Shown in pieces: positions 52,228-61,895 of a DNA stretch of 64,000 nt (position 1 is the stretch's first letter; each line of letters begins with the position of its first letter). The position numbers and the translations under genes are program-made. Source of the DNA: VXYL01 sp965199915 (GTDB lineage Bacteria > Pseudomonadota > Gammaproteobacteria > Pseudomonadales > Azotimanducaceae); NCBI GenBank assembly GCA_965199915.1, contig OZ241348.1, positions 3,596,001 to 3,660,000 on the forward strand. Direction: 5' to 3'. The notes beneath the pieces were generated by a model. That model was given only the letters and a program-made list of their open reading frames with translations. It had not been told where the DNA came from and did no database searches.

Positions 52228-53400
52228 ATGTACGAAGACGAGATCAGCCGCGTGGCCTTCGCCGACGCGGACATGGTGCGCCATCTGCTCGCCCTGCTGC
52301 CGGAGGACGCGGTCGCCGGACTGGACGCGTGGCGGGTGCGGCGGCTGCCCGCCGAATCGGTCGGACGGGGTGCCCGCCGGCGAGTGGCGGACATGGCTTG
52401 GGCCGTGGGCGCGCCGACGCCGGAGCGCCCGGACGCGGAAGCGTTGCTGGTGCTGGAGTTCCAATCCGCGCCGCACCCGCGCATGGCGCTGCGCATGGAG
52501 GCCTACGTGGCGCTGCTGCGCTTGGAGATGGCGGCCGACCTGCCGGCCGGCGCCGGCCTGCCGCCGGCGCTTCCGGTGCTCGTCTACACGGGCGACCGCC
52601 GGTGGCGTCCGCCCGGCGTGCGGCGGCTCACCGCGCCGGCGCCGGCCGGGCTGCGGCGCTGGCAGCCGGATTTGGAGATGCTGACGCTTGACGCGGGGAC
52701 GCTGACCGCGGAGGATGGCGACGCGAACCCGGCGGCGGCGCTGCTGCGCCTGCAGCGCTGCCGGCGGCCGGCGGAGCTGCCGGGCTTGGCGGCGGCGTTG
52801 TTCGGCGCGTTGCGGCGGGACGGCCGTTCGGAGCTCGCGGAGCGGCTGTCGGACGCGCTGATGCGAATGCTGGTCGTGCGCTTCGGCGGCGACGAGACGG
52901 GCGCGGGACACACAGAGGAACTGCGGCGCGCGCTGCGCCACATGGAGGAACCGAGGATGCTTGCGGAAACGGTCGCGCAATGGCGCCGGGAGGCGCTCGA
53001 CGAGGGCAGGAGGCTGGGCATGTCCGAGGGCATGTCCGAAGGCAGAAGGCAGGGCATGTCCGAAGGCATGGTGGAGGGCGAGCGGGCGCTGCTGCGGCGC
53101 CAGGCGGCGCGGCGGTTCGGCGTCGCGACGGGCGATGCGCTGGCGGCGCTGCTGGCGAACGAGGAGGACGTCGAACGGCTCGCGGAAGTGGGCGACTTGG
53201 TGGTCGGCTGCGCGAGCGCGGAGGAGTTGCTGCAGCGCGGCAGAGGCCTGCTCAACGGCGGGAGCTTAGTGTGCCGCAAGGCGCGCGGTCTGAGGGCACG
53301 ATGGCTCTCTCGACGCTCTTGCCCCCAATGTCCCACACCCTTGGCAGTAAACTCCAACGCGCCCGGCAGGGTGCCCACCGGCCGAGATTTCTCGCGTTAA
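52228..53400 (+). CDS. Rpn/YhgA-like PD-(D/E)XK nuclease family protein
   Basis: 390 aa. LVLEFQSAPHPRMALRMEAYVALL has the E-x-Q-S...M-R-x-Y pattern of Rpn-type (recombination-promoting nuclease / putative transposase_31) proteins; an upstream Asp lies in VADMAWAVG. LPVLVYTGDRRWRPP is a further family-like block. The region around residues 265-290 contains the repeats GMSEGMSEGRRQGMSEGMVEG, common tails in this group. The final ~45 residues (SLVCRKARGLRARWLS...) are unlike the rest and run into a dispersed palindromic repeat at 53349-53375, so the C-terminus is probably altered or read-through. ATG 52228. Confidence 0.75.
   Translation: MYEDEISRVAFADADMVRHLLALLPEDAVAGLDAWRVRRLPAESVGRGARRRVADMAWAVGAPTPERPDAEALLVLEFQSAPHPRMALRMEAYVALLRLEMAADLPAGAGLPPALPVLVYTGDRRWRPPGVRRLTAPAPAGLRRWQPDLEMLTLDAGTLTAEDGDANPAAALLRLQRCRRPAELPGLAAALFGALRRDGRSELAERLSDALMRMLVVRFGGDETGAGHTEELRRALRHMEEPRMLAETVAQWRREALDEGRRLGMSEGMSEGRRQGMSEGMVEGERALLRRQAARRFGVATGDALAALLANEEDVERLAEVGDLVVGCASAEELLQRGRGLLNGGSLVCRKARGLRARWLSRRSCPQCPTPLAVNSNAPGRVPTGRDFSR
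53349..53375. repeat. Palindromic repeat element, copy d (partial)
   Basis: AAACTCCAACGCGCCC-GGCA-GGGTGCCC, sharing the AAACTCCAA-CGCGCCC arrangement with 58409-58430. It lies within the last codons of the Rpn-like reading frame. Confidence 0.6.
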
Positions 53401-53469
53401 TGGAGTGTATTTCTCGCACTAAGAGGTTGCATTCCTCGCTATAACGGGGGGTGAGCCGCGTGACCAGAT

Positions 53470-53655
53470 GTGGAAGTGAAGGCGTCCGCGAGCGTGCGGC
53501 AAGAGGACTTCAAGGGCTTGCGGCGTTGGCGGACTTCGCCGGAAGCGCGTTCGAGCGGGGCGTGTTGTTCTATGGTGGACAGGAAGCGCTTCCCCTTCCA
53601 CTCCCGGGGAATCCGTTTCCACGCGCTGCCGCTCGGCATGCTGGCGGCGGCGTGA
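53470..53655 (+). pseudogene. Remnant of an AAA ATPase with DUF4143 C-terminus
   Basis: EVKASASVRQEDFKGLR at 53470-53520 is the conserved nuclease-like tail of DUF4143 ATPases. About 53515 the sensible frame shifts to LAALADFAGSAFERGVLFYGGQEALP, and near 53590 it shifts again to FHSRGIRFHALPLGMLA. No N-terminal ATPase part is present upstream. This is a decayed fragment, leaving the rest of 53401-54072 without recognisable genes. Confidence 0.7.
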
Positions 53656-54072
53656 TCGGCGAGTGCGGCACCCGCTCGGTCAGGCCGCGCAGTCGCAGCC
53701 GGCGCAGATCGTAGGTCCCCCGGCCCTGGCCGTAGCCGTTGTTGGGCGGCGATCAACCGCCTACTGGCCGTCGCCGGCGACGTCCGCTGTCGATATGTTG
53801 GTCAAGTGCCCGCTAACGGATACGGCGCCGCGCCAAGAGGCGTGAGCCCTTCGCATCTGGTCTCTTGAGAGGTGAAGATCTGCATAGCTGCGACAACTTG
53901 GGTCCCGTCAAGCTGAGGACAGGCCGCTCGGTAATCCATCAACGACGGTCGCCTGTCTAACTGCTGCCATCCACAAGGCGCAAGAGGACGCTCTCGAGCG
54001 GGAGGACGGCGCGCCAGCCGCTGTCTGTGCAAGCGCCCATGTTGCAGGGCCGCCGTCGCGTATAATCCACGC
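53656..54072. other. Intergenic region, ~400 bp, nothing recognised
   Basis: Follows the DUF4143 remnant. No coding frame or repeat stood out on either strand; likely decayed sequence leading to the rhodanese gene. Confidence 0.4.
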
Positions 54073-54489
54073 ATGGAACGCTTGTTCGAGTTCGTTGGCA
54101 ACCACGCCCTTCTCGTGGGCGCGTTCGCGTTGGTCTTCGCGCTGTTCGTGCGCAACGAGGTGGCGCGTGGCGGCCGCTCCGTCTCCCCGCAGGAGCTCGT
54201 GGACATGGTCAACCGCGACGGCGCATTGGTGGTGGACGTGCGCGACCCCAACGAATACTCCCAAGGCCACATCGCCCGCGCGGTGAACATGCCCCACGGC
54301 TCCTTGGCGACGCGCCTCAAGGAAATCGAGAAGCACAAGGAGAAGCCTGTGGTGCTGGCGTGCAAGATGGGACAGCACGCCGGCGCCGCCGGCACCGTGC
54401 TGCGCAAGGCCGGCTTCAAGCAGGTCGCGCGTTTGAAGGGCGGCATCGCCGAGTGGCGCAACCAGAACATGCCGGTGGTGCGGGGCTGA
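54073..54489 (+). CDS. Membrane-anchored rhodanese-like protein (YibN-type)
   Basis: 138 aa. Membrane segment near the N-terminus (ALLVGAFALVFALFV) then a rhodanese domain: SVSPQELVDMVNRDGALVVDVRDPNEYSQGHI, AVNMPHGSL, and the active-site loop PVVLACKMGQHAG with Cys at about residue 97. Closes with GFKQVARLKGGIAEWR. Sulfurtransferase or redox role; the acceptor is unknown. Precedes secB by 2 bp, as yibN precedes grxC/secB in enterics. Confidence 0.9.
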   Translation: MERLFEFVGNHALLVGAFALVFALFVRNEVARGGRSVSPQELVDMVNRDGALVVDVRDPNEYSQGHIARAVNMPHGSLATRLKEIEKHKEKPVVLACKMGQHAGAAGTVLRKAGFKQVARLKGGIAEWRNQNMPVVRG

Positions 54490-54491
54490 AC

Positions 54492-54980
54492 GTGGCCGAA
54501 GCGGCACCCGTTCCGCCCCACCTCGGCATCGAGCGCATCTACTTGCGCGACGTGTCCTTCGAATCTCCGAAAGCACCCGAGGTGTTTACCGAGCCGTGGC
54601 GCCCGAAGGTGCAGGTGGACATCAACGCCCGCAACCGACACCTTGAAGGCGAGCGGTTCGAGGTGGTCCTTACCATCACCTTGGAGGCGCAACTTGGCGA
54701 CCGCGTGGTGATGGTGGCGGAAATCCAGCAGGCGGGCGTGTTCCGGCTCGAAGGCATGGAGGACGAACCGCTGCGCGCCCAAGTGCTTGCCGCCACCTGC
54801 CCGAACATCCTCTTTCCCTACGCCCGCGAAACCTTGGACAGCCTGGTTGTGAAGGGCACGCTGCCCCCCTTCATGCTCGACCCCATGAACTTCGACGCGC
54901 TGTACGCCGAGGCGAAGCGCCAACACGAAGCGCAGGCCGGTGGTGGCGACGATAGCGGTGGCGGCGAACCCGTGAACTGA
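54492..54980 (+). CDS. secB: Protein-export chaperone SecB
   Basis: 162 aa, GTG start at 54492. Tetrameric chaperone that holds preproteins unfolded and hands them to SecA. Typical sequence: GIERIYLRDVSFESPKAPEVF, NARNRHLEGERFEVVLTITLEAQLGDRVVMVAEIQQAGVFRLEG, CPNILFPYARETLDSLVVKGTLPPFMLDPMNFDALYAEA. The acidic/glycine tail is variable in the family. Confidence 0.96.
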   Translation: MAEAAPVPPHLGIERIYLRDVSFESPKAPEVFTEPWRPKVQVDINARNRHLEGERFEVVLTITLEAQLGDRVVMVAEIQQAGVFRLEGMEDEPLRAQVLAATCPNILFPYARETLDSLVVKGTLPPFMLDPMNFDALYAEAKRQHEAQAGGGDDSGGGEPVN

Positions 54981-55007
54981 AGGCTCGCTGCCGCAAGTCA
55001 GTTCATC

Positions 55008-55120
55008 GAGTTTGCGAAGCAACTCCAATGCGCCCCAAGAGGGCGCCCTCCCGGCAGGGCGCGCCGCCGACAGGCGCCGAGTTTGCGAAGCAAACTCCAA
55101 TGCGCCCGACAGGGCGCACA
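55008..55120. repeat. Palindromic repeat element, copy e (two tandem units)
   Basis: Two units, 55008-55048 and 55078-55120, each GAGTTTGCGAAGC(A)AACTC followed by CAATGCGCCC...GGGCGC; an extra GGCAGGGCGCGCC lies between them. Situated between the convergent ends of secB and trmL, ending 3 bp before the trmL stop. Confidence 0.85.
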
Positions 55121-55122
55121 CC

Positions 55123-55617
55123 CTACGCGAAACCGAACTGTCGCCACGCCTCGTACAGTGCTACGGAGACCGCGTTGGCGAGATTCAGGCTGCGCGAACC
55201 CGCCCGCATGGGAATCCGCAGTCGCCGATCCCGGGGAAACGACCGCAGCACGGCGTCCGGCAGGCCGTTGCTCTCCGGGCCGAAGAGCAGCACGTCGTCG
55301 GCCCGGTAGTCGACGGCGTGGTACGCCCGCTCGGCGCGCGTGGAGAAGGCGAAGACGCGCCGCCCCGCCACGGACGCCAAGAACGCGGCCAAGTCCGGAT
55401 AGGTGGTTGTGGTGGCGAGGTCTCGGTAGTCCAGTCCGGCGCGGCGCAAGCGCGTGTCGTCCAGTTCGAACCCGAGCGGTTCGATCAACGCCAGCGTGGC
55501 GCCGGTGTTGGCGGCGAGGCGCATGATGCTGCCGGTGTTCGGCGGAATCTCCGGCTGATACAGCGCAATGCCGAGACGCCCGCCGCCCGCGGTCGCGGCC
55601 TTCACCCTGCCGGTCAT
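55123..55617 (-). CDS. trmL: tRNA (cytidine(34)-2'-O)-methyltransferase
   Basis: 164 aa. SPOUT-class enzyme for wobble-base 2'-O-methylation of tRNA(Leu). IALYQPEIPPNTGSIMRLAANTGATLALIEPLGF, VLLFGPESNGLPD, and IPMRAGSRSLNLANAVSVALYEAWRQ form the trefoil-knot signature. Downstream of ntrC by 12 bp on the same strand. Confidence 0.93.
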   Translation of the reverse strand: MTGRVKAATAGGGRLGIALYQPEIPPNTGSIMRLAANTGATLALIEPLGFELDDTRLRRAGLDYRDLATTTTYPDLAAFLASVAGRRVFAFSTRAERAYHAVDYRADDVLLFGPESNGLPDAVLRSFPRDRRLRIPMRAGSRSLNLANAVSVALYEAWRQFGFA

Positions 55618-55629
55618 CTTCGCGCGGCG

Positions 55630-57037
<1,408 letters not shown>

Positions 57038-57048
<11 letters not shown>

Positions 57049-58120
57049 TGGCTCCTCCCGCCGTCACCTCCGCGGCGCCGCGCGCCGGAAGATAGAACGA
57101 AAACGCCGTCCGCCCCGGTTCGCTTTCGCACTCCACCAAGCCGTTGTGCCGCGCCAAGATCCCCTGCGTGATCGCGAGGCCCAAGCCGGAACCATCCGGC
57201 CGGCCGCTGATCATGGGATAGAAAATGCGCTCGGCGATTTCCGGCGGCACGCCGGGGCCGTTGTCGATGAAGTCGATGTTGGCCACCAAGCGATGCCGCT
57301 GCGTCCCGATGGTGAACTGGCGCATCACGCGGGTGCGCAGCCGGATGACGGGCGCCGGCACGTCGCGCAGCGCCCAGGCGGCGTTGCCAAGGACGTTCAA
57401 GGTGGCCTGCACCAACTGCTCGAAGTCCGCTTCGACCTCCGGCAGGCTTGGATCGTAGTCGCGCTTGAAGGCGATCGGGGCCGCGGCCCCCGCTCGAACC
57501 AGCTTCACCACCCGCTCGATGACGTGATGCACGTTTACGGCGGCGAAGGCCGGCGGCCGGTGCGGGCCGAGCATCCGATCCACCAGTTTCCGCAACCGGT
57601 CCGCCTCGGACATGATGACCGACGTGTACTCCCGCTCGCACGCGGGCAATTGGCGCTCCAGCAGTTGCGCGGCGCCGCGAATGCCGCCGAGCGGATTTTT
57701 GATCTCGTGCGCGAGGCCGCGCGCCAGCTTGCGCATGGTCTCCTGCAAGGTGACGTGCCGCTCGTCTTTGTCGATGCGGATGAAACGGTCGAGACGCTCG
57801 AACTCCACCAGCAGCTCGGTGGCCGAGAGCGGCGCTATCGAGTAGTTGACGCGCACCAAGCCCTCGGGCACGTAGAGCGGCACTTCGCGCTTCGTGAACG
57901 GTCGGCCGGTGTCCAAGACCTTCCGCAACGCCGCCGGCGCGGCGTGCGCGTCCGCGAGCAACTTGCCGATGGGCAGGCCCCTGGCGCGGGTCGCGCTGCG
58001 GCCGAGTAGATCCTCGGCGGAGTGGTTGAGATAGGTCACGCGGAAGACGTCGTCGTGCGCGGCGTCCACCACGGCGACGGCGGTGGTTAGCTGGTCGAGT
58101 ATGTCGCGGTAGGTTGCCAC
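57038..58120 (-). CDS. ntrB: Nitrogen regulation sensor kinase NtrB
   Basis: 360 aa. N-terminal PAS domain (ILDQLTTAVAVVDAAHDDVFRVTYLNHSAEDLLG), DHp helix with phospho-His in GLAHEIKNPLGGIRGAAQLLERQL, and the catalytic domain with LNVLGNAAWAL (N box), IDFIDNGPGVPPEIAERIFYP (G1) and GSGLGLAITQGIL (G2). Soluble, as expected for NtrB, which is controlled by PII proteins. GTG at 58118-58120. glnA, normally directly upstream in gammaproteobacteria, is not present; instead there is repeat-rich DNA. Confidence 0.95.
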
Positions 58121-58259
58121 GGAGTGGAATTAGGCAAAAAGTGTTCCACCGTTGCGCGGACTGATGCGCGGTGCCACGGATCGCGTGGCGAACGACGATG
58201 TGCGCCTTTTTGGAGCACTCCATTAGAACAGAGTGAGGGGGAATGTTCCAATTTGGTGC

Positions 58260-58306
58260 AGGCGCGCCCCTGCGGGGCGCGTTGGAGTTTTGCTTTCGCA
58301 AAACTC
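58260..58306. repeat. Palindromic repeat element, copy f1
   Basis: GGCGCGCCC-CTGC-GGGGCGCG (58261-58281) followed by GAGTTTTGC-TTTC-GCAAAACTC (58285-58306), the second stem with one more base pair than copy c, a compensated change that preserves the hairpin. A CTTTCGCAAACTC remnant follows at 58334-58346. Confidence 0.8.
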
Positions 58307-58367
58307 TGCGCGCCTTGTCCGGGGCGTGGGGGGCTTTCGCAAACTCTGCGTGTGCCTTGGCACCAAG

Positions 58368-58510
58368 TGTGAGGAGCACTCCAAAGGGTGGGCACTGAGT
58401 TTGCGCAGCAAACTCCAACGCGCCCGATAGGGCGCGCCTGTGAGGAGCACTCCAAAGGGTGGGCACTGAGTTTGCGCAGCAAACTCCAAACGCGCCCGAT
58501 AGGGCGCGCC
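58368..58510. repeat. Tandem direct repeat, two units of 71 and 72 bp
   Basis: Unit 1 58368-58438 and unit 2 58439-58510 are identical except for one extra A in unit 2. Each contains TGTGAGGAGCACTCCAAAGG, then GAGTTTGC-GCA-GCAAACTC and CGCGCCC-GATA-GGGCGCG. The second unit ends just before the TGA of gspE (58512-58514). Confidence 0.9.
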
Positions 58511-58511
58511 T

Positions 58512-60266
58512 TCAAGGTGGCTGGGCGTTTTCGCTTGCCTCGGTGCGGCCATCCTCCGTCAGTGTCAAGCGCAGCACCTCGTCCGTGGTGGTCGCGCCGT
58601 GGGAGGCTTTGAGCAGGCCGTCTTGCAACAGCGTGCGGTGGCCTTGTTCCTTGTGCGCGAAGCGGCGCAGGTCGTTCAAGTGCGCCCCGGAAACGATCAT
58701 TTCCTGCATCTCTTGCGACATGGGCACCAGTTCGTAGATGCCGAGTCGGCCGCGATAGCCGGTGTGCTGGCAGGCGGGGCAGCCCTCCGTGCGCAGCCAC
58801 TGGTCCCCCGCCAATTCCGCCGGCACGCCGCTCAGCAAGTCCTCCACCAAGGCGGAGGGGGCGCTCGGCGTCGCGCAGCGGGGGCACGCTTGGCGCACCA
58901 GCCGCTGCGCTTGCACGCCGCGGGTGGGCGCCGCCACCAGAAACGGCTCCACGCCCATGTCCACGAGGCGGGTGAAACTGCTCACCGCGTCGTTGGTGTG
59001 CAGGGTGGACAACACCACGTGGCCGGTGAGCGCGGAACGGATGGCGATTTCGGACGTTTCCAAATCGCGCATTTCGCCGATCATGATGACGTCCGGGTCC
59101 TGCCGCAGGATGTGCCGCAGCGCCGTGGCGAACGTGTAGCCGATCTCCGCATGCACTTGGATCTGCGTGATGCTCGGCATCTGGTATTCCACCGGATCCT
59201 CAACGGTGATGATCTTCTTCACGCCGTCGTCCACCTCCTCCAAGGCGGCCGCGAGGGTGGTGGATTTGCCGGAGCCGGTCGGCCCGGTGACCAGCGCGAT
59301 GCCGTTGCTGGTGGCCAACCATGCGCGGAACATCTGCAAGTGGTCCGGCGCCATGCCGAGATTGGCGAGCGACAAATCCCCGCGTTCCTGGGCGAGCAGC
59401 CGCAGCACGATGGACTCGCCGAAGGCGCACGGCACGGTGGAAACGCGGATGTCCATCTCTTTGCCGGAGATGCGCTCGCCGATGCGCCCGTCCTGCGGCC
59501 GCCGCCGTTCCGCGATGTCGATGCCGGCGATGAGCTTCACCCGCGAAGCCACCGCCGGAAACCGCTCGATGGGTTGCGTCAGGCGGCTGTGCAGGATGCC
59601 GTCCACGCGCATGCGCACTAGGAACTGCTCCTCGGACGGCTCGATGTGGATGTCCGAAGCGCCGAGGTCCACCGCTTGGGCGAGCAGGTTGTTCACCAAC
59701 GCGATGATGGGCGCTTCTTCGGCCAGCTCGCGCAGCCGCTTGGCGTCGTCGCCGGAGAACAGCGACTCCATCTCGCGTTCCTTGCGCACGTACTCCAGCA
59801 GCCGGTCGAGCTGGTGGTTGGCCATCAGGTGAAAGTCGATGCGCTCGCCCGGATGGAAGTAGTTGAGCGTCTCCAACAACGTGCGGCTTTGGATGTCCCG
59901 GGCCGCGCAGCAAAGACCGCCGGACTCGCCCTCAATGCCGTTGTCTTCGTTCCCATCCGGCGCGGGCCAAAGCACCACCTCGTTGTCCAGCAGCCAGTCG
60001 AGCTTGATTGCGGACTGCGCCATGTGCCGGTACACCGCTTGGTGGTCCGGCAACTGCGCGTCCTCGCGCAGGTAGACAACGCCGAGATGCTCCGAAAGAT
60101 GCCGCAGCAGCGCGTCTTCGGACAAAGCGCCGATGCCCACCAGCAACGCGCCGATGTTGCCGCCCGCGGTTTGCTGGATTTGCCGGGCGCGTTCCAAGTC
60201 CGCCTCTTGAACGGCGCCGCGTGCCACCAGCATGTCGGCAAAAGCCCTGTCCGCGCCTGCGATCAT
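58512..60266 (-). CDS. GspE/PilB family secretion or type IV pilus assembly ATPase
   Basis: 584 aa. N-terminal T2SS_E domain (FADMLVARGAVQEADLERARQIQ), then the motor with Walker A GPTGSGKSTTLAAAL, Asp box ITVEDPVEYQMPSITQIQV, Walker B DPDVIMIGEMRDLETSEIAIRSALTGH and His box STLHTNDAVSSFTRLVDMG. The tetracysteine zinc site is CPRC...CPAC. These enzymes drive pilus polymerisation or type II secretion at the inner membrane. ATG 60264-60266. No other pilus or secretion gene is alongside, so which machine it powers cannot be said. Confidence 0.9.
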   Translation of the reverse strand: MIAGADRAFADMLVARGAVQEADLERARQIQQTAGGNIGALLVGIGALSEDALLRHLSEHLGVVYLREDAQLPDHQAVYRHMAQSAIKLDWLLDNEVVLWPAPDGNEDNGIEGESGGLCCAARDIQSRTLLETLNYFHPGERIDFHLMANHQLDRLLEYVRKEREMESLFSGDDAKRLRELAEEAPIIALVNNLLAQAVDLGASDIHIEPSEEQFLVRMRVDGILHSRLTQPIERFPAVASRVKLIAGIDIAERRRPQDGRIGERISGKEMDIRVSTVPCAFGESIVLRLLAQERGDLSLANLGMAPDHLQMFRAWLATSNGIALVTGPTGSGKSTTLAAALEEVDDGVKKIITVEDPVEYQMPSITQIQVHAEIGYTFATALRHILRQDPDVIMIGEMRDLETSEIAIRSALTGHVVLSTLHTNDAVSSFTRLVDMGVEPFLVAAPTRGVQAQRLVRQACPRCATPSAPSALVEDLLSGVPAELAGDQWLRTEGCPACQHTGYRGRLGIYELVPMSQEMQEMIVSGAHLNDLRRFAHKEQGHRTLLQDGLLKASHGATTTDEVLRLTLTEDGRTEASENAQPP

Positions 60267-60406
60267 GGCGGGGCATTCTACTCGCCCCCGCCGCGGCGGC
60301 GTGGCGGTGTCGGCGGCGAAGGCGAAGGCGGTTTGCCTCGGTTCGCAGCCGGGCGAAGGGCGGGCCCGATCCCGTGCGCCGGCTCCTTCGCACGCGCCCC
60401 CAAGCG

Positions 60407-61828
60407 CTATGCGCGGCGGTTGTTCTTCGCCCTTGCGCCGCGTCGCCGGCGTGCCGCCACCGAGTACGGCATGAGCAAGAGATCCACAATGGCGTGGGCG
60501 CCAAGCTCGCACAACGCGACGAACCAACTGCGATTGGCGCGCAAGTGGAAACGCGGTCCGAGGCGCACATCCACTTCGCACAACGCGAGCGCCACATCGA
60601 GGCGCCACGACAGCGCCGGATTTCGCCGCGCTCCGGGCCGGTTCGGGTCGATACAGCGGATCGCCGGTGGAAAGGCTCTGCAGAACACCGGCAAGTTCAG
60701 CGCCTTCCCGCCTCTTTTGGCGGCAACGACCTTGGCGTAACGCGCCAGCGTTGCAGGGGACGCGCGGCGTCCGGCCACGTAGCGGGTTAGCGCGTTGGCT
60801 TCCTCCAACACATCCCGAAACTTGCCGTTCCCCTTGCGCAGCCCCGCGGCAAGCGGCCGCGGCGCGACGCCGAGCTCGCCGCAGCGCGTCTCGGCATCGT
60901 CCGCCGCTTTGGTGCGCATGGCGAAGAGCCCCTGCAAACGCGCGGTTTGCCGCCGCGGCAAGACGCGCAACGCGGCCGCCACGTTGGTGAGCCGGCGGAC
61001 GCCGGCCGCGGGCAACCACACGGCGGGGAGCAAGCGACGGTGGCGCCGCCAAGCCAATTGGCGCAGAAAGGCGGTCAGCGTCAAGCTGCGCTTTTGCGCC
61101 AAGGTGTAGACGCCGGTGGGCTGGCCGTCCGCGAGCGCGTTCACGATTCCCGCGCAAAGGTCGTCCACATGAATCGGCTGCACTCGCGGCGCAGGCAGGA
61201 AGGCGGGAATGAGCGGCGCTCTCTTCGCCACGTTGTCCAGCGTTGCGAACAAGCCGCCGGCGTCGCCGCCATAGACCAACCCGGGGCGCACAACAGTGCC
61301 GGCGTTGGCCAGCACCACTTGCTCGATGTGGTGCTTGCGGCGGGCGTAGGCGGAGGTTGCGCCCGGTCGGGCTTCAATGCTGGAGAGAAACAGGAACTTG
61401 CGCGCCCCGCAGCCGTCCGCTCGCGCGAGCAACCGCTTCGCCGCTTCGAGCTCGGCGGTGTCGGACAACGCGCCGCTGGCGTCGAAGGCGGCGTGAACGA
61501 CAGCGTAGGCGCCTGCGAACGCCGCTGCCGCGGGCGGTTCGTCCAGCCGGTAGCTGCGCACGGCGACACCTTCCTGTTTGGCCCATTTCGCCCGTTTCGC
61601 CCGGCGCGCCATCGTCGCCGGCGTCCGCACCAATGCCCGCACCCGGTAGCCGTTGGCGAGCAAGGCTGCGGTCAAATGCCGGCCAATGTAGCCACTCGCG
61701 CCGGTGAGGACGACGACGGGCTGTTCCTGCGCGGGCCGGGTGACGGTCTTGGTGATCGAAAATCGCCGCAGTGTTCCTTGGTGTTCCGCAGGAGTGTACC
61801 GCTTGATAGATCGGCCCGCATCTGCCAT
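60407..61828 (-). CDS. NAD(P)-binding epimerase/SDR family protein with long C-terminal region
   Basis: 473 aa from ATG 61826-61828; an ATG at 61895-61897 would add 23 residues but overlap the divergent gltB start. Rossmann motif VVVLTGASGYIGRHLTAALLANGYRVRALVR (TGxxGxxG), then LFLSSIEARPG and YARRKHHIEQVV (Y-x3-K) as in atypical/extended SDRs, and RVQPIHVDDLCAGIVNAL. The last ~200 residues are not part of the core fold: a segment with DVALALCEVDVRLGPRFHLRANRSWF and a hydrophobic stretch AHAIVDLLLMPYSVA. Substrate unknown. Confidence 0.8.
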   Translation of the reverse strand: MADAGRSIKRYTPAEHQGTLRRFSITKTVTRPAQEQPVVVLTGASGYIGRHLTAALLANGYRVRALVRTPATMARRAKRAKWAKQEGVAVRSYRLDEPPAAAAFAGAYAVVHAAFDASGALSDTAELEAAKRLLARADGCGARKFLFLSSIEARPGATSAYARRKHHIEQVVLANAGTVVRPGLVYGGDAGGLFATLDNVAKRAPLIPAFLPAPRVQPIHVDDLCAGIVNALADGQPTGVYTLAQKRSLTLTAFLRQLAWRRHRRLLPAVWLPAAGVRRLTNVAAALRVLPRRQTARLQGLFAMRTKAADDAETRCGELGVAPRPLAAGLRKGNGKFRDVLEEANALTRYVAGRRASPATLARYAKVVAAKRGGKALNLPVFCRAFPPAIRCIDPNRPGARRNPALSWRLDVALALCEVDVRLGPRFHLRANRSWFVALCELGAHAIVDLLLMPYSVAARRRRGARAKNNRRA

Positions 61829-61895
61829 TTTAGGCGGTTCCCCCGCGCGCGGTCGTGGTGCCGCGCCCTTCAGCAAAGGGAGAATGCCCGGCGCC

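Larger units (their letters stand above)
58121..58511. other. Repeat-rich intergenic region between gspE and ntrB
   Basis: About 390 bp holding several copies of the palindromic repeat and a tandem 71/72-bp direct repeat. The promoter of ntrB should lie in here, read leftward, but no clear sigma-54 (GG-n10-GC) or sigma-70 pair was identified. Confidence 0.5.

Noticed and set aside
58260..58510. Possible CRISPR array because of regularly repeated units
   Set aside because: Only two tandem units with no spacers, internal hairpins of two kinds, and no cas genes.
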